Source: Aliiglaciecola sp. M165 (GTDB taxonomy: Bacteria > Pseudomonadota > Gammaproteobacteria > Enterobacterales > Alteromonadaceae). From it: 64,000 nucleotides of DNA. The stretch is from contig NZ_VKKH01000007.1 of the NCBI RefSeq assembly GCF_007197995.1, positions 186,001 to 250,000 on the forward strand, given 5' to 3'. The position numbers were made by a program, and so were the translations under genes. The notes beneath the pieces were generated by a model that saw only the letters and a program-made list of their open reading frames with translations, searched no databases and was not told where the DNA came from. Within the stretch, counting starts at the first letter, position 1, and every line of letters begins with the position of its first letter. Below are positions 7,948 to 17,696 of the stretch, piece after piece.

Positions 7948-9772
7948 GAGTGTTGCCCTCTCCCGCAAACAGAGAACATGCACCTTGCTCGGCGCCCGTC
8001 AACGAGTTACGCATTCCGGCGAACATTTCACGTCCCATGCCAATTTGATGTTTGTCCGTCTGCGCACTTTTCGCGTCACGTTTTGCAAGCTCTTCGTTGC
8101 TTACATGCAAACACATGTCACCCGTCTCAGTATTTAGCTCAATAATATCTCCAGTGCGAACCTTCGCTAGCAGACCGCCATTGTATGCCTCAGGCGTAAC
8201 ATGGATAGCAGCTGGAACTTTACCCGAAGCGCCAGACATGCGCCCGTCAGTCACCAAGGCAACCTTGAAACCTTTGTCCTGCAATACGCCAAGTGGTGGC
8301 GTTAGACTGTGTAGTTCGGGCATACCAATGGCAGCTGGACCTTGGAAGCGAACAACAACAATACAATCTTTGTCTAAATCACCGGCTTTAAACGCATCAG
8401 CCAATTCAAATTGATCTTCAAATACAACCGCCGGTGCTTTAATTCTGCAGTGTGGCTCTCGTAACGCAGACGTCTTCATGACAGCTCGACCCAAATTGCC
8501 ATGTAACACCGACAACCCACCGTCCGGTTTGAAGGGCTTAGCAACACTCGCTAACACATCTTTATCAAAAGATTCTTTGGGGCCATCCTGCCAAGTTAAC
8601 TCACCATCTTTTAAGGTTGGTTCTTTTGTATATTGCTCTAATCCATGCCCACAAATGGTGTTTACGTCGTTATGCAACAAACCAGCATCGAGTAATTCTT
8701 TGAATAGAAGTGCCATACCACCTGCTGCAACAAAGTGATTAATATCAGCTGAACCATTAGGATAAATACGCGTAAGCAATGGCACAGCGTTTGAAATGTC
8801 TGAGAAGTCATCCCAGTTAATTTCATAACCCGCAGCACGGGCTACCGCGACCAAATGCATGGTGTGATTGGTGGACCCGCCCGTTGCTAATAAACCAACA
8901 AGTCCGTTTACAATTGCTTTCGCATCAACAATGTGACCAATGGGCATGTAATTATCCCCCAGATCAGTAATGCGCGTTACCTGACGAGCTGCAGCTTTGG
9001 TCAGCTCATCTCGAAGCGCTGTACCAGGATTAACAAAAGAAGAGCCCGGTAAATGCAACCCCATAATTTCAACCACAAGCTGATTGGAATTAGCAGTGCC
9101 ATAAAACGTACAGGTACCCGCAGAGTGATAACTTTCCGATTCAGCTTTAAGTAATTCTTTACGACCGACTTTCCCTTGCGCATAAGCTTGTCTGACCCGT
9201 GCCTTTTCTTTATTAGGCAAACCAGAAGGCATTGGGCCAGCAGGTACAAATACCGTTGGAAGGTGACCAAAGCTAAGTGAACCAATCAATAATCCTGGAA
9301 CGATTTTGTCACAAATCCCCAGCATCAATGAACCATCAAACATGTTATGGGAGAGCCCAACCGCTGCCGACAGCGCAATAACGTCGCGACTCATTAAGCT
9401 TAGATCCATCCCCGGGTTGCCTTGTGTAACACCGTCACACATGGCTGGCACTCCGCCTGCGAATTGCGCAACACTGCCCACTTCTTGAATGGCTTGCTTA
9501 AGTTGTTGCGGATAGCTCTCATAAGGCTGATGAGCTGAAAGCATGTCATTGTATGACGAGACAATAGCAATATTTGCTTTTGTCAGACTGGTCAAATCTG
9601 CTTTTTCGGATGAACTGCACGCAGCAAATCCATGTGCCAAGTTGCCGCAAGATAAAACTCCGCGATGTGGTCCTTGACGACGTGCTGCATCGATTTTTTC
9701 CAAATACTTTTTTCGAGAATTACGGCTACGCTCGATAATGCGTTCCGTAACTTCTTGGATAACTGAGTTCAT
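7937..9772 (-). CDS. edd: Phosphogluconate dehydratase
   Basis: The protein has 611 residues, a full-length IlvD/Edd family enzyme. The iron-sulfur cysteines appear in [17 protein letters not shown] and [11 protein letters not shown], and the C-terminal [15 protein letters not shown] is characteristic. It dehydrates 6-phosphogluconate to KDPG. It lies 8 bases after pgl and overlaps glk by 11 bases. Confidence 0.97.
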   Translation of the reverse strand: MNSVIQEVTERIIERSRNSRKKYLEKIDAARRQGPHRGVLSCGNLAHGFAACSSSEKADLTSLTKANIAIVSSYNDMLSAHQPYESYPQQLKQAIQEVGSVAQFAGGVPAMCDGVTQGNPGMDLSLMSRDVIALSAAVGLSHNMFDGSLMLGICDKIVPGLLIGSLSFGHLPTVFVPAGPMPSGLPNKEKARVRQAYAQGKVGRKELLKAESESYHSAGTCTFYGTANSNQLVVEIMGLHLPGSSFVNPGTALRDELTKAAARQVTRITDLGDNYMPIGHIVDAKAIVNGLVGLLATGGSTNHTMHLVAVARAAGYEINWDDFSDISNAVPLLTRIYPNGSADINHFVAAGGMALLFKELLDAGLLHNDVNTICGHGLEQYTKEPTLKDGELTWQDGPKESFDKDVLASVAKPFKPDGGLSVLHGNLGRAVMKTSALREPHCRIKAPAVVFEDQFELADAFKAGDLDKDCIVVVRFQGPAAIGMPELHSLTPPLGVLQDKGFKVALVTDGRMSGASGKVPAAIHVTPEAYNGGLLAKVRTGDIIELNTETGDMCLHVSNEELAKRDAKSAQTDKHQIGMGREMFAGMRNSLTGAEQGACSLFAGEGNTHDD

Positions 9773-9780
9773 GGTTTCTC

Positions 9781-10473
9781 CTAGGCAGCCCAGACAAGCT
9801 CGACATTAGATTGATTAAGCATAGCTCTGATCGGCATTTCCAACGCATCATCACTTAACATAGCGTGCTCCAACACTTGTTTTTTTGACTCACCTGTCAG
9901 ATGTAAAAATACGTTTTCGCTTTTAAGTAGTCTATTTAACGTTAAAGACATTCTTTGGTTTGGCGCGGTTGTAGGCGTTACGGCAATAAATTCGCTTTTT
10001 TGCTGAGGATCTAATCCATCTCTAATCTGTTTGGAGCATGGAAATAAAGAGGCCGTGTGACCATCTTCGCCCATTCCAAGAATTAGCACATCAAAAGGTG
10101 TTTTGATCTCTTTCAACATTTGATTGCAACTTGCTACAGCGTCCTGAGCATCGCCATGCTCTGTTTTTAGCGGGTAAAATTTTGCCGCAGACGCATTATT
10201 AATTAGCAGCTCACGTTTCACCATCGCGGCATTACTTGCTGGATCATTTTCGTCTACCCAGCGTTCGTCTGCCAAAGTGATATCTACTTTATCCCAATCT
10301 ATAACTTTGTTTGATAACGCATTAAACATTTTGGCAGGTGTACGACCACCTGAAACAACTAAACTTGCTCGCCCATTTTTAGCAATTCCCTTTTCTAACA
10401 GATCGGCAATTTTCGATGAGAAAGATGCATTGAGCTGGTCAACCGAATCATAAACACTCTTAGTTAGCGCCAT
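9781..10473 (-). CDS. pgl: 6-phosphogluconolactonase
   Basis: The protein has 230 residues of the SugarP_isomerase (NagB-like) type, with [13 protein letters not shown] near the N-terminus, [15 protein letters not shown], and [14 protein letters not shown]. It hydrolyses 6-phosphogluconolactone. The ATG overlaps the zwf stop codon (TAATG), so the two genes are translationally coupled. Confidence 0.95.
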   Translation of the reverse strand: MALTKSVYDSVDQLNASFSSKIADLLEKGIAKNGRASLVVSGGRTPAKMFNALSNKVIDWDKVDITLADERWVDENDPASNAAMVKRELLINNASAAKFYPLKTEHGDAQDAVASCNQMLKEIKTPFDVLILGMGEDGHTASLFPCSKQIRDGLDPQQKSEFIAVTPTTAPNQRMSLTLNRLLKSENVFLHLTGESKKQVLEHAMLSDDALEMPIRAMLNQSNVELVWAA

Positions 10474-11963
10474 TATTTAGCCCCTACTCTTGATTCATAC
10501 CAAGCTCTATCGTCTCGAGCTAATAATGCAATAGACGCTACAGGTCCCCATGTGCCGGCTTGATAAGGTTCGGGTTTATCATTATTCGCAGCCCACGCTC
10601 TGAAAATTCCGTCTACCCAAGTCCAAGCTTGTTCAACTTCATCCCGACGCACAAATAGCGCTTGGTTGCCTTTCATCACTTCCAACAACAATTTCTCATA
10701 AGCATCGGCAATGCGCTCATCTTTGAACGCTTCAGAGAAACTTAGGTTCAGCTTAGATTTTTGTAAATCCATCGAACCTGCCCCCGTCAGTCCGGGCACT
10801 TTGTTCATTACCGTAACTTCTACGCCTTCATCTGGCTGCAAGCGAATGGTCAATTTGTTGGGAGGTAATTGCGCGAAACTTTCACCAAACAAATTGTGCG
10901 GTTGGCGTTTAAAATAAATGACCACCTCACTGGTTTTACTAGGTAAACGTTTACCTGTGCGCAAATAAAACGGCACACCTGCCCATCGCCAGTTATCGAT
11001 GTGTACTTTTAGAGAAACGAAGGTTTCTGTTTTAGATTCGGTGTTGGCGCCGTCTTCATCAAGATAGCCTGGCACTTCTTTTCCTTTGACAAAACCGCCT
11101 ACGTATTGCCCTCGCACAGTGTCAGTTTGCACATTGGCTGCGGTGATAGGACGTAGTGCTTTTAACACTTTCAATTTTTCATCGCGGATGCTGTCAGCAT
11201 CCAAAATAGCTGGGGGCTCCATCGCGATCAGGGTTAATATCTGTAAAAGGTGGTTTTGCACCATATCACGCATTTGACCTGCTTCATCAAAATAGCCCCA
11301 ACGACCTTCAATCCCTACAGATTCGGCTACAGAAATTTGCACATGATCGATACAGTTGTGATCCCAGTTAGTGGCAAAAATTGAATTTGCAAAACGTAAC
11401 GCCACTAGATTCAAGACAGTTTCTTTTCCTAGATAATGATCAATACGGTAAATCTGGCTCTCGTGAAAATATTGCGCTACCTGATTATTGATCACCTTCG
11501 ATGACTCAAGATCGTGGCCGAGTGGTTTTTCTAACACTACCCGAACACTCGAATCAATAATTCCAGCGTTATTTAGCCCTTCGCAGATATCGCCAAATAT
11601 TGAAGGTGGTGTCGCTAGATAACAAACCATGGTGCGAGATTTATCAACGTGTTCTTTAAAGGCGCCATAACTATTACTGTCTTTCATGTCGACTTTCACG
11701 TAATCAAGCTTCGAAGAGAACCTTTCCCATGTTTCTTCACACAAGGTTTCGCCACTAAATAGTTCAATATTCTCTTTTACCTGAGAGACATAGTCATCAA
11801 GTGTAATATCTTGTCTTGCGACACCAATGATTTTTGTTTGTTCATGCATCAAACTGGCTTTTTCCAATTGATACAAGGAAGGTAGAAGTTTGCGACGGGC
11901 TAAATCTCCCTTAGTACCAAACAACACAAAATCGCAGGGTTCGAACAAATTATCCAACACCAT
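10473..11963 (-). CDS. zwf: Glucose-6-phosphate 1-dehydrogenase
   Basis: The protein has 496 residues, with the N-terminal coenzyme motif FGTKGDLARRKLLPSL and the substrate site RIDHYLGKE. It oxidises glucose-6-phosphate to the lactone and makes NADPH. It is the first gene of the five-gene operon. The gap to the divergent hexR contains two HexR-like palindromes, so expression is probably repressed by HexR and relieved by KDPG. One oddity is GTKGD where many family members have GASGD. Confidence 0.97.
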   Translation of the reverse strand: MVLDNLFEPCDFVLFGTKGDLARRKLLPSLYQLEKASLMHEQTKIIGVARQDITLDDYVSQVKENIELFSGETLCEETWERFSSKLDYVKVDMKDSNSYGAFKEHVDKSRTMVCYLATPPSIFGDICEGLNNAGIIDSSVRVVLEKPLGHDLESSKVINNQVAQYFHESQIYRIDHYLGKETVLNLVALRFANSIFATNWDHNCIDHVQISVAESVGIEGRWGYFDEAGQMRDMVQNHLLQILTLIAMEPPAILDADSIRDEKLKVLKALRPITAANVQTDTVRGQYVGGFVKGKEVPGYLDEDGANTESKTETFVSLKVHIDNWRWAGVPFYLRTGKRLPSKTSEVVIYFKRQPHNLFGESFAQLPPNKLTIRLQPDEGVEVTVMNKVPGLTGAGSMDLQKSKLNLSFSEAFKDERIADAYEKLLLEVMKGNQALFVRRDEVEQAWTWVDGIFRAWAANNDKPEPYQAGTWGPVASIALLARDDRAWYESRVGAK

Positions 11964-12001
11964 TTTTTTAACCTGTATATTGTTAAACGACCATCAATTA
12001 C

Positions 12002-12016
12002 TGTAATTTCAGTAAA
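12002..12016. promoter_or_regulatory. Imperfect HexR-like site near zwf
   Basis: TGTAATTTCAGTAAA lies 39 bases upstream of the zwf ATG. It matches 11 of 15 positions of the palindrome TGTAATTAAATTACA known for HexR: the left half is perfect and the right half is degenerate. It is weaker than the sites at 12063 and 13180. Confidence 0.4.
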
Positions 12017-12062
12017 ATAATATCGTTCTATTTCGACATTTAAGCTAAAATTTACCATCAAA

Positions 12063-12077
12063 TGTAGTAAATTTACA
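12063..12077. promoter_or_regulatory. HexR site between zwf and hexR
   Basis: TGTAGTAAATTTACA has perfect TGTA/TACA arms with the 15-base length and AT-rich core of the HexR palindrome. It lies in the zwf/hexR divergent gap and could serve both the zwf operon and hexR itself. Confidence 0.65.
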
Positions 12078-12248
12078 ACTTATTCAGTAACGTTTATGTA
12101 GAACTTATTAACAGTTATTTTACCAAAGCATCGAAAAAATGCTGGCTAATTTGTTAAAAAGTTACAACAATTGACACATTAAACAGAATAATGAGGCTAA
12201 AACCCTCGCCGACACAAGTCAGCACATAACAATAAGATTTTTGCACGT

Positions 12249-13100
12249 ATGAATATTCTTGAGAAAATTACACAGAACAAATCTGCATTCAGTAAATCAG
12301 AGCGCAAAGTGGCTGAAATTATTTTGGATAATCCACAAACCGCTATACATTCCAGTATCGCTACCTTGGCGAAAATGTCAGATGTCAGTGAACCTACTGT
12401 CAATCGGTTTTGTCGGAGGCTCGACACTAAGGGATTCCCAGACTTTAAATTACACCTCGCGCAAAGTCTTGCTAACGGCACACCATACGTAAACCGCCAT
12501 GTAGAAGAGAGTGATGGCCCAGAGGAATATACTAAAAAAATCTTTGAATCCACCATGGCTTCTCTTGAAGTGGCGCGTCAATCAGTAGACATTAACATCA
12601 TTAACCGAGTCGTTGATCTGCTGACACAAGCACAAAAAATTTCCTTTTTTGGCCTGGGAGCATCCGCTTCAGTGGCGCACGATGCGTTAAACAAGTTCTT
12701 CCGTTTTAACGTCCCTGTAGTGTATTTTGAAGACGTGCTAATGCAGCGAATGAGCTGTATGAATAGCAACGAAGATGATGTCGTAGTGTTAATTTCTCAC
12801 ACAGGTCGAACAAAAAGTCTGGTAGAAATTGCACACATCGCACGAGCCAATGATGCGACGGTTGTAGGAATTACATCAAAAAACAGTCCTTTGGCTAAAG
12901 AATGTAACTTGGTGTTGTCGCTGGAAGTCCCAGAAGATACAGATATGTATATGCCAATGGCATCAAGAATCGCTCAATTGACACTAATTGATATCCTGGC
13001 AACGGGCTTCACCTTGCGCCGAGGCGGCAAATTCAGAGAAAACCTTAAACGAGTCAAAGATACATTACGAGGCTCAAGATTTGAAAAACGCCAAGACTAA
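12249..13100 (+). CDS. hexR: RpiR family transcriptional regulator HexR
   Basis: The protein has 283 residues. An N-terminal RpiR helix-turn-helix (about 1-77, MSDVSEPTVNRFCRRL) is followed by a SIS sugar-phosphate domain (about 120-250, GLGASASVAHDALNKFFRF and ISHTGRTKSLVEIA). HexR of gammaproteobacteria senses KDPG and controls central carbon genes. Here it is divergent from the zwf-eda operon and upstream of pyk, with fitting palindromes in both gaps. Confidence 0.93.
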   Translation: MNILEKITQNKSAFSKSERKVAEIILDNPQTAIHSSIATLAKMSDVSEPTVNRFCRRLDTKGFPDFKLHLAQSLANGTPYVNRHVEESDGPEEYTKKIFESTMASLEVARQSVDINIINRVVDLLTQAQKISFFGLGASASVAHDALNKFFRFNVPVVYFEDVLMQRMSCMNSNEDDVVVLISHTGRTKSLVEIAHIARANDATVVGITSKNSPLAKECNLVLSLEVPEDTDMYMPMASRIAQLTLIDILATGFTLRRGGKFRENLKRVKDTLRGSRFEKRQD

Positions 13101-13179
13101 TGGCGCAACTTAACTGATCCTACCAACAAGAAGTTTTTGTTAAATTAATTCACATTTACTGGTCTATGCACTACTATTT

Positions 13180-13194
13180 TGTAATAAAATTACA
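13180..13194. promoter_or_regulatory. HexR site upstream of pyk
   Basis: TGTAATAAAATTACA is an almost perfect 15-base palindrome with the full TGTAAT/ATTACA arms of the HexR site. It is located 110 bases before the pyk ATG and is the best HexR-type match in the window. Confidence 0.75.
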
Positions 13195-13303
13195 CAAACT
13201 AGTGCAAGGCCAGCAATTTTCACTTTATTCTCAGTGAAATTGTTATCCAATGCATTCTACTCTGCCAGTAAAACTTAATACCTAACAAGTCGGACACCAA
13301 AAC

Positions 13304-14740
13304 ATGTTAAGACGCACCAAAATACTCGCTACATTGGGCCCTGCAACTACATCTCCAGAAATGATTGAAGGCATTTTAAAAGCCGGTGCAAATGTAGTTC
13401 GCATGAACTTTTCTCACGGCACAGCTGAAGATCATATTGAGCGCGCAAAACTAGTACGGGAAATTGCTAAGAAACTCGATATTTACGTGGCAATTTTAGG
13501 CGACCTACAGGGTCCTAAAATTCGTGTTTCCAAATTTGCAGATGGCCCAATTCATTTAAATATTGGGGACCACTTTATTCTTGACGCTGAAATGGCCAAA
13601 GAAGACGGTAATCAGCAAGCCGTTGGTATCGATTACAAGGCGTTACCCGACGATGTCCTTCCAGGCGATTTATTGCTCTTGGATGATGGCCGTATTCAAC
13701 TAAAAGTAGAATCGATTGAAGGTCGTAAAGTGCATACAGAAGTCACTGTAGGCGGCAAGCTATCGAATAACAAAGGGATCAACCGATTAGGCGGCGGACT
13801 TTCGGCAGAAGCATTAACTAGCAAAGACAAAGAAGACATAAAGACCGCCGCTTTGATGCAAGTAGACTATTTAGCGGTTTCCTTCCCTCGCAGCGGAGCC
13901 GATTTAGCTTATGCAAGAAAGCTTGCAGTTGAAGCGGGTTGCAATGCGTTGATATGTGCGAAGGTAGAAAGGGCAGAAACCGTCGCTGACAACGAGGCCA
14001 TCGACGATATTATTGAAGCATCAGATGCCGTTATGGTTGCTCGTGGTGATTTAGGTGTAGAAATTGGCGATGCGGAACTTGTAGGTGTTCAGAAAAAACT
14101 TATCGCCCGTTCTCGCCAGCTTAATAGAGTGGTTATCACAGCCACACAGATGATGGAGTCTATGATCTCCAGCCCAATGCCTACCCGAGCAGAGGTAATG
14201 GATGTTGCCAACGCAGTGCTTGATGGCACCGATGCGGTAATGCTATCAGCCGAGACCGCAGCGGGTGAATTTCCCATTGAAACGGTCAAGGCAATGGCAA
14301 GAGTGTGTGAAGGCGCAGAAACACACCCGAGTGTTAAAATTTCCAAACACAGAGTCGACGAGGCATTCAACTCCGTTAGCGAAACTACTGCTTTATCGGC
14401 GGTTTACGCAGCCAATCACTTATCTAGTATAAAGGCAATTGTTGCCTTAACTGAAAGTGGTAAAACCTCTAAACTTATGTCGCGTATCACTACATCTCTA
14501 CCCATTTATGCGTTATCTCGACATACAACCACCTTAAACACAATGGCATTATTTAGGGGTGTTCAACCTTTATATTTTGATTCTCGAGGAAGTGAACCTG
14601 GTCACTTAAAACAAGATGTGATTGATGTATTAAAGAACAAAGGAATTGTAAAATCCGGAGATTGCTTTGTCATGACTTACGGCGATGAGATGGAAACCGT
14701 CGGTTCAACCAATGCCTGCAAGATCGTTATGGTTCCATAG
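13304..14740 (+). CDS. pykA: Pyruvate kinase
   Basis: The protein has 478 residues, the length of E. coli PykA (type II). It begins [15 protein letters not shown] and contains VRMNFSHG, the catalytic region ICAKVERAE, and [18 protein letters not shown]. It converts phosphoenolpyruvate and ADP to pyruvate and ATP. It follows hexR in the same direction after a 203-base gap that carries its own HexR site. Confidence 0.96.
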   Translation: MLRRTKILATLGPATTSPEMIEGILKAGANVVRMNFSHGTAEDHIERAKLVREIAKKLDIYVAILGDLQGPKIRVSKFADGPIHLNIGDHFILDAEMAKEDGNQQAVGIDYKALPDDVLPGDLLLLDDGRIQLKVESIEGRKVHTEVTVGGKLSNNKGINRLGGGLSAEALTSKDKEDIKTAALMQVDYLAVSFPRSGADLAYARKLAVEAGCNALICAKVERAETVADNEAIDDIIEASDAVMVARGDLGVEIGDAELVGVQKKLIARSRQLNRVVITATQMMESMISSPMPTRAEVMDVANAVLDGTDAVMLSAETAAGEFPIETVKAMARVCEGAETHPSVKISKHRVDEAFNSVSETTALSAVYAANHLSSIKAIVALTESGKTSKLMSRITTSLPIYALSRHTTTLNTMALFRGVQPLYFDSRGSEPGHLKQDVIDVLKNKGIVKSGDCFVMTYGDEMETVGSTNACKIVMVP

Positions 14741-14756
14741 CAATCATTAAATACGT

Positions 14757-14786
14757 GGGTTAGCGGCGAGGTTTTGCTGTTAACCC
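14757..14786 (+). terminator. Hairpin after pyk
   Basis: GGGTTA/TAACCC arms extend inwards with G-T wobble pairs to about 11 bp, 17 bases after the pyk stop codon. No T-run follows, so it may only be an RNA end-stabilising hairpin. Confidence 0.35.
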
Positions 14787-14889
14787 CATCATTTATCCGC
14801 TGTATAGTTCTCTATTCATTTAATTAACTCTCGTTTTGAGCAATATGTCGCTACCATAAAACGCATATCTATCAAAAAGAGAGTTTTTT

Positions 14890-16068
14890 ATGTCTAAAGA
14901 CACCTCCAACAAAAAATACGATGTCGTCGTTTATGGTGCCACGGGATTTACTGGCCAATTGGTCGTTGAATACTTAGCTAAACACTATCCAAGTAACGAG
15001 CTAAACTGGGCAATTGCGGGAAGAAACCAACAAAAGCTCGAACAAATCAAAACCCAGTATAACGTTGATGCCAGTGTCGAATGTGTGCGCGCTGATTCAG
15101 ATGATTTGGACAGCTTAAAAAACATGGTTAATAACACTAAAGTTGTGTTAACCACCGTAGGACCTTATCAATTATACGGTAACGAGCTTGTTCAATTATG
15201 CGCAGAATCAGGTACTGACTACGTAGATTTATGTGGTGAACCTGCCTGGATGCATAAAATGATTAAACAGCACCAAGCGGCTGCTGAAAAATCTGGTGCA
15301 AGGATCGTATTTTCATGCGGGTTTGATTCGATTCCCTTTGACTTGGGAGTTTACTTTTTGCAACAGCAAGCAAAAGATAAATTTGGTCATACATTAGAAC
15401 GAGTTAAAGGCCGAGTGCGCGGCATGAAAGGAACGTTCTCCGGTGGCACAGCCGCGAGTTTAAAAGCGACAATGGCAGCGGCCCATGCCGATGCTGAAGT
15501 GATGAAAGTATTGCTTAATCCGTTTTCTTTGACTCCTGGATTCACCGGTGCGCAGCAACCGCACGGAAACAAACCTTTATTTGAAGAAGAATTCAACAGC
15601 TGGTCAGCACCTTTTATCATGGCAGCAATAAACACCCGAAATATACACCGCTCAAATTTTTTATTAGGGAAGCAATACGGTGAAAATTTTGTTTATGACG
15701 AAATGATGTTCACAGGCCCTGGTGAAAAAGGTGAAGCCATGGCCCAAGCTGTCGCCTCAGATAAAAGCTTATCTAGCGATAAAGGACCAAAACCCGGCGA
15801 AGGCCCAAGTAAAGAAGAGCGAGAAGCTGGCTTTTTTGATGTGATTTTTGCTGGTAGCAACGGAGACGAGCGACTTACGGTATCAGTCAAAGGTACAATG
15901 GATCCGGGTTATGGTTCGACATCAAAAATGATTGCTGAAGCAGCGGCATGTTTAGTACAAGATAATGTCTCAACTCCGGGAGGTATTTGGACATCTGCCC
16001 CAGCAATGGGCGAAAAGCTGATCACCCGTTTAATTGCCAAAGCAGGAATGAGTTTTAATCTCGAATAG
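14890..16068 (+). CDS. Saccharopine dehydrogenase-like NADP-binding reductase
   Basis: The protein has 392 residues. The N-terminal Rossmann motif VVVYGATGFTGQLVVEYL is that of the saccharopine dehydrogenase NADP-binding family, and GEPAWMHKMI and SCGFDSIPFDLG are conserved in the subgroup related to mycobacterial trans-acting enoyl reductases. A role in lysine biosynthesis is unlikely; a lipid-related reductase is more probable, but the substrate is unknown. A run of A/G (AAAAAGAGAG) precedes the ATG. Single gene with its own downstream hairpin. Confidence 0.8.
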   Translation: MSKDTSNKKYDVVVYGATGFTGQLVVEYLAKHYPSNELNWAIAGRNQQKLEQIKTQYNVDASVECVRADSDDLDSLKNMVNNTKVVLTTVGPYQLYGNELVQLCAESGTDYVDLCGEPAWMHKMIKQHQAAAEKSGARIVFSCGFDSIPFDLGVYFLQQQAKDKFGHTLERVKGRVRGMKGTFSGGTAASLKATMAAAHADAEVMKVLLNPFSLTPGFTGAQQPHGNKPLFEEEFNSWSAPFIMAAINTRNIHRSNFLLGKQYGENFVYDEMMFTGPGEKGEAMAQAVASDKSLSSDKGPKPGEGPSKEEREAGFFDVIFAGSNGDERLTVSVKGTMDPGYGSTSKMIAEAAACLVQDNVSTPGGIWTSAPAMGEKLITRLIAKAGMSFNLE

Positions 16069-16088
16069 AAATACTTTTCGACAGCACA

Positions 16089-16121
16089 TTAGCAGGGTAA
16101 GACACTCAATTACCCTGCTAA
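16089..16121 (+). terminator. Hairpin after the reductase gene
   Basis: Perfect 12-bp inverted repeat TTAGCAGGGTAA/TTACCCTGCTAA with a 9-nt loop, 20 bases after the stop codon. The following AATTCT is a weak T-tract. Confidence 0.55.
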
Positions 16122-16193
16122 AATTCTACATCAGAGTGATATTCAAACCTAAAAAACTAAGTGCATCGACTTTGTGATTCAGCAACTCATTTA

Positions 16194-16745
16194 CTAATCC
16201 CAAAATTCAAAATAATCAGATGTATTTCGTTTGGGTGCAGGCATACTCTCATTCGTTGGCGTACCTAAGTACAGAAAACCAACAATTTCATCTTTTTCTT
16301 CGAGATAAAAAGCACATTTTACGTCTTCATTTTGTGCATATGAGCCGGTCCGCCAAACGCCACCAAACCCTTGTGCCAATGCCGCCATTTGCATTGCCTG
16401 TGTCGCGCAAGATGCAGACGCAACCTGTTCAACCCAAGGTACCTTTGGATGTTCTGTATACTTCGCTATGACAATAATAACCATAGGCGCGCGCAAAGGA
16501 AGTTGTGGCGCGCGAGTAATTTGTTTTTCATCCAAGTCTGCGTTAATTGCGGCTTCTTCAAATATTTCACCAAGACGAACCAACCCCCTACCCTGGCAAA
16601 CGATGAACTTCCACGGGGTCAAACATGCATGATCTGGCGCTCTGAGCGCAGCTTGCATAATATTTTCTAACAATTCCCCCTGTGGCGCCGGTTCTTCGAG
16701 CCGGGGTTGTGAACGACGATTTAGAAGAAGGTCAAGAGCCTGCAT
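16194..16745 (-). CDS. YdjA-type nitroreductase
   Basis: The protein has 183 residues, the same length as E. coli YdjA, a minimal FMN-dependent nitroreductase. It begins MQALDLLLNRRSQPRL and contains ALRAPDHACLTPWKF and GFGGVWRTGSYA, typical of the subgroup. The family reduces nitro compounds or quinones with NAD(P)H; the natural substrate is unknown. It stands alone, 130 bases from a short MITE. Confidence 0.88.
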   Translation of the reverse strand: MQALDLLLNRRSQPRLEEPAPQGELLENIMQAALRAPDHACLTPWKFIVCQGRGLVRLGEIFEEAAINADLDEKQITRAPQLPLRAPMVIIVIAKYTEHPKVPWVEQVASASCATQAMQMAALAQGFGGVWRTGSYAQNEDVKCAFYLEEKDEIVGFLYLGTPTNESMPAPKRNTSDYFEFWD

Positions 16746-16869
16746 AAAGTCAATCCAAAAACAAGGTAACTAATGTGCAGTATGCTAATTTAGACTATTC
16801 ACCGCAACTGATAATGCCTATCTCGCAAACTATTTTTTGGATGAGGTTTGTATCGGTAGAAAATAGTAA

Positions 16870-16953
16870 TACCAATCTACATAAAGAAGTGATCAGTCAG
16901 AATGCGCCCATTTACTTTCTCGCTGCCTGACCACTTCTTTGTGTAGATTGGTA
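16870..16953. mobile_element. Short MITE (84 bp), deletion derivative
   Basis: Begins TACCAATCTACATAAAGAAG and ends with the inverse (CTTCTTTGTGTAGATTGGTA), flanked on both sides by TAA. It has no coding capacity. Its sequence equals the two ends of the 278-bp element at 17756 joined at the shared hexamer CGCCCA: 41 + 43 bases, exactly 84. It lies between the nitroreductase gene and doxX and disrupts no gene. Confidence 0.85.
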
Positions 16954-17000
16954 TAATTAAAGAGCAGCCGAAAGATTTCAGTTGCTCGATGAAAATCGAA

Positions 17001-17618
17001 TTATGCAGCCTTATCGATAGATTTTTTGATGAAATGATCAATACTTGTGTAACGTCCACCGCCAGTAAATAGTAGCACGAGTAACATGACAAAATACGTC
17101 GCGGCAAACTCAATACCATTTTTCAACACGGTGATACTGCCATTTTCTGTCAGCCAACTGTAATTGCCATACTCTTGTAGTAGTGAGCGCGCGGCTTCTT
17201 TTCTTTCGTTGGCACCTTCGATAAGATCCATCCGCCATTCCCAAGGAACGGTCAATGTGCTTTCTGGTAATGCATGCCATCCGAATTGCCAATGAGCGGT
17301 TACCGCGGCAACAACCATCGTAAACATCAATGGAACAGCAGCTAACCTCGTCGCCAAACCAAAAAGTATTAGCCAACCGCCAATTAATTCAGTGCCGCCG
17401 GCCATCGCCGCCATGAGTTCAGGAAAAGGCAGCCCCAATCCCCAATCTGGGTTGCCAAAATAAGCGGCTGTATTTTCAAAACTGGCTAATTTCCCATAGC
17501 CCGCTTTAATAAAGATAGGTGCGAGGTATATGCGCAGTAACAAAGGAGCAATCCCCTCTGCTGTCTGTATTTTTGCAAAGACGGTTTGCACAGATTGAAG
17601 CTTGTGTAAGATTGACAT
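17001..17618 (-). CDS. DoxX family membrane protein
   Basis: The protein has 205 residues with four predicted membrane segments and the DoxX signature near the N-terminus (LLLRIYLAPIFIKAGYGKL) and AMAGGTELIGGWLILFGL. Between the third and fourth segments is a hydrophilic stretch of about 40 residues (ALPESTLTVPWEWRM onwards), longer than in minimal DoxX proteins. DoxX proteins have been linked to redox or thiol stress and quinone chemistry, but no precise function can be given. Monocistronic. Confidence 0.82.
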   Translation of the reverse strand: MSILHKLQSVQTVFAKIQTAEGIAPLLLRIYLAPIFIKAGYGKLASFENTAAYFGNPDWGLGLPFPELMAAMAGGTELIGGWLILFGLATRLAAVPLMFTMVVAAVTAHWQFGWHALPESTLTVPWEWRMDLIEGANERKEAARSLLQEYGNYSWLTENGSITVLKNGIEFAATYFVMLLVLLFTGGGRYTSIDHFIKKSIDKAA

Positions 17619-17696
17619 AAATTCCTCATTTATCGTTGCGTTGATTGCATAGATAGAGATTCAGTGATTTTTATTTCATCATATTGGTATTAAACG

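Noticed and set aside
7835-8145. Two plus-strand frames across the edd/glk junction
   Set aside because: Both are shadows of edd and glk, which overlap by only 11 bases and are fully convincing.
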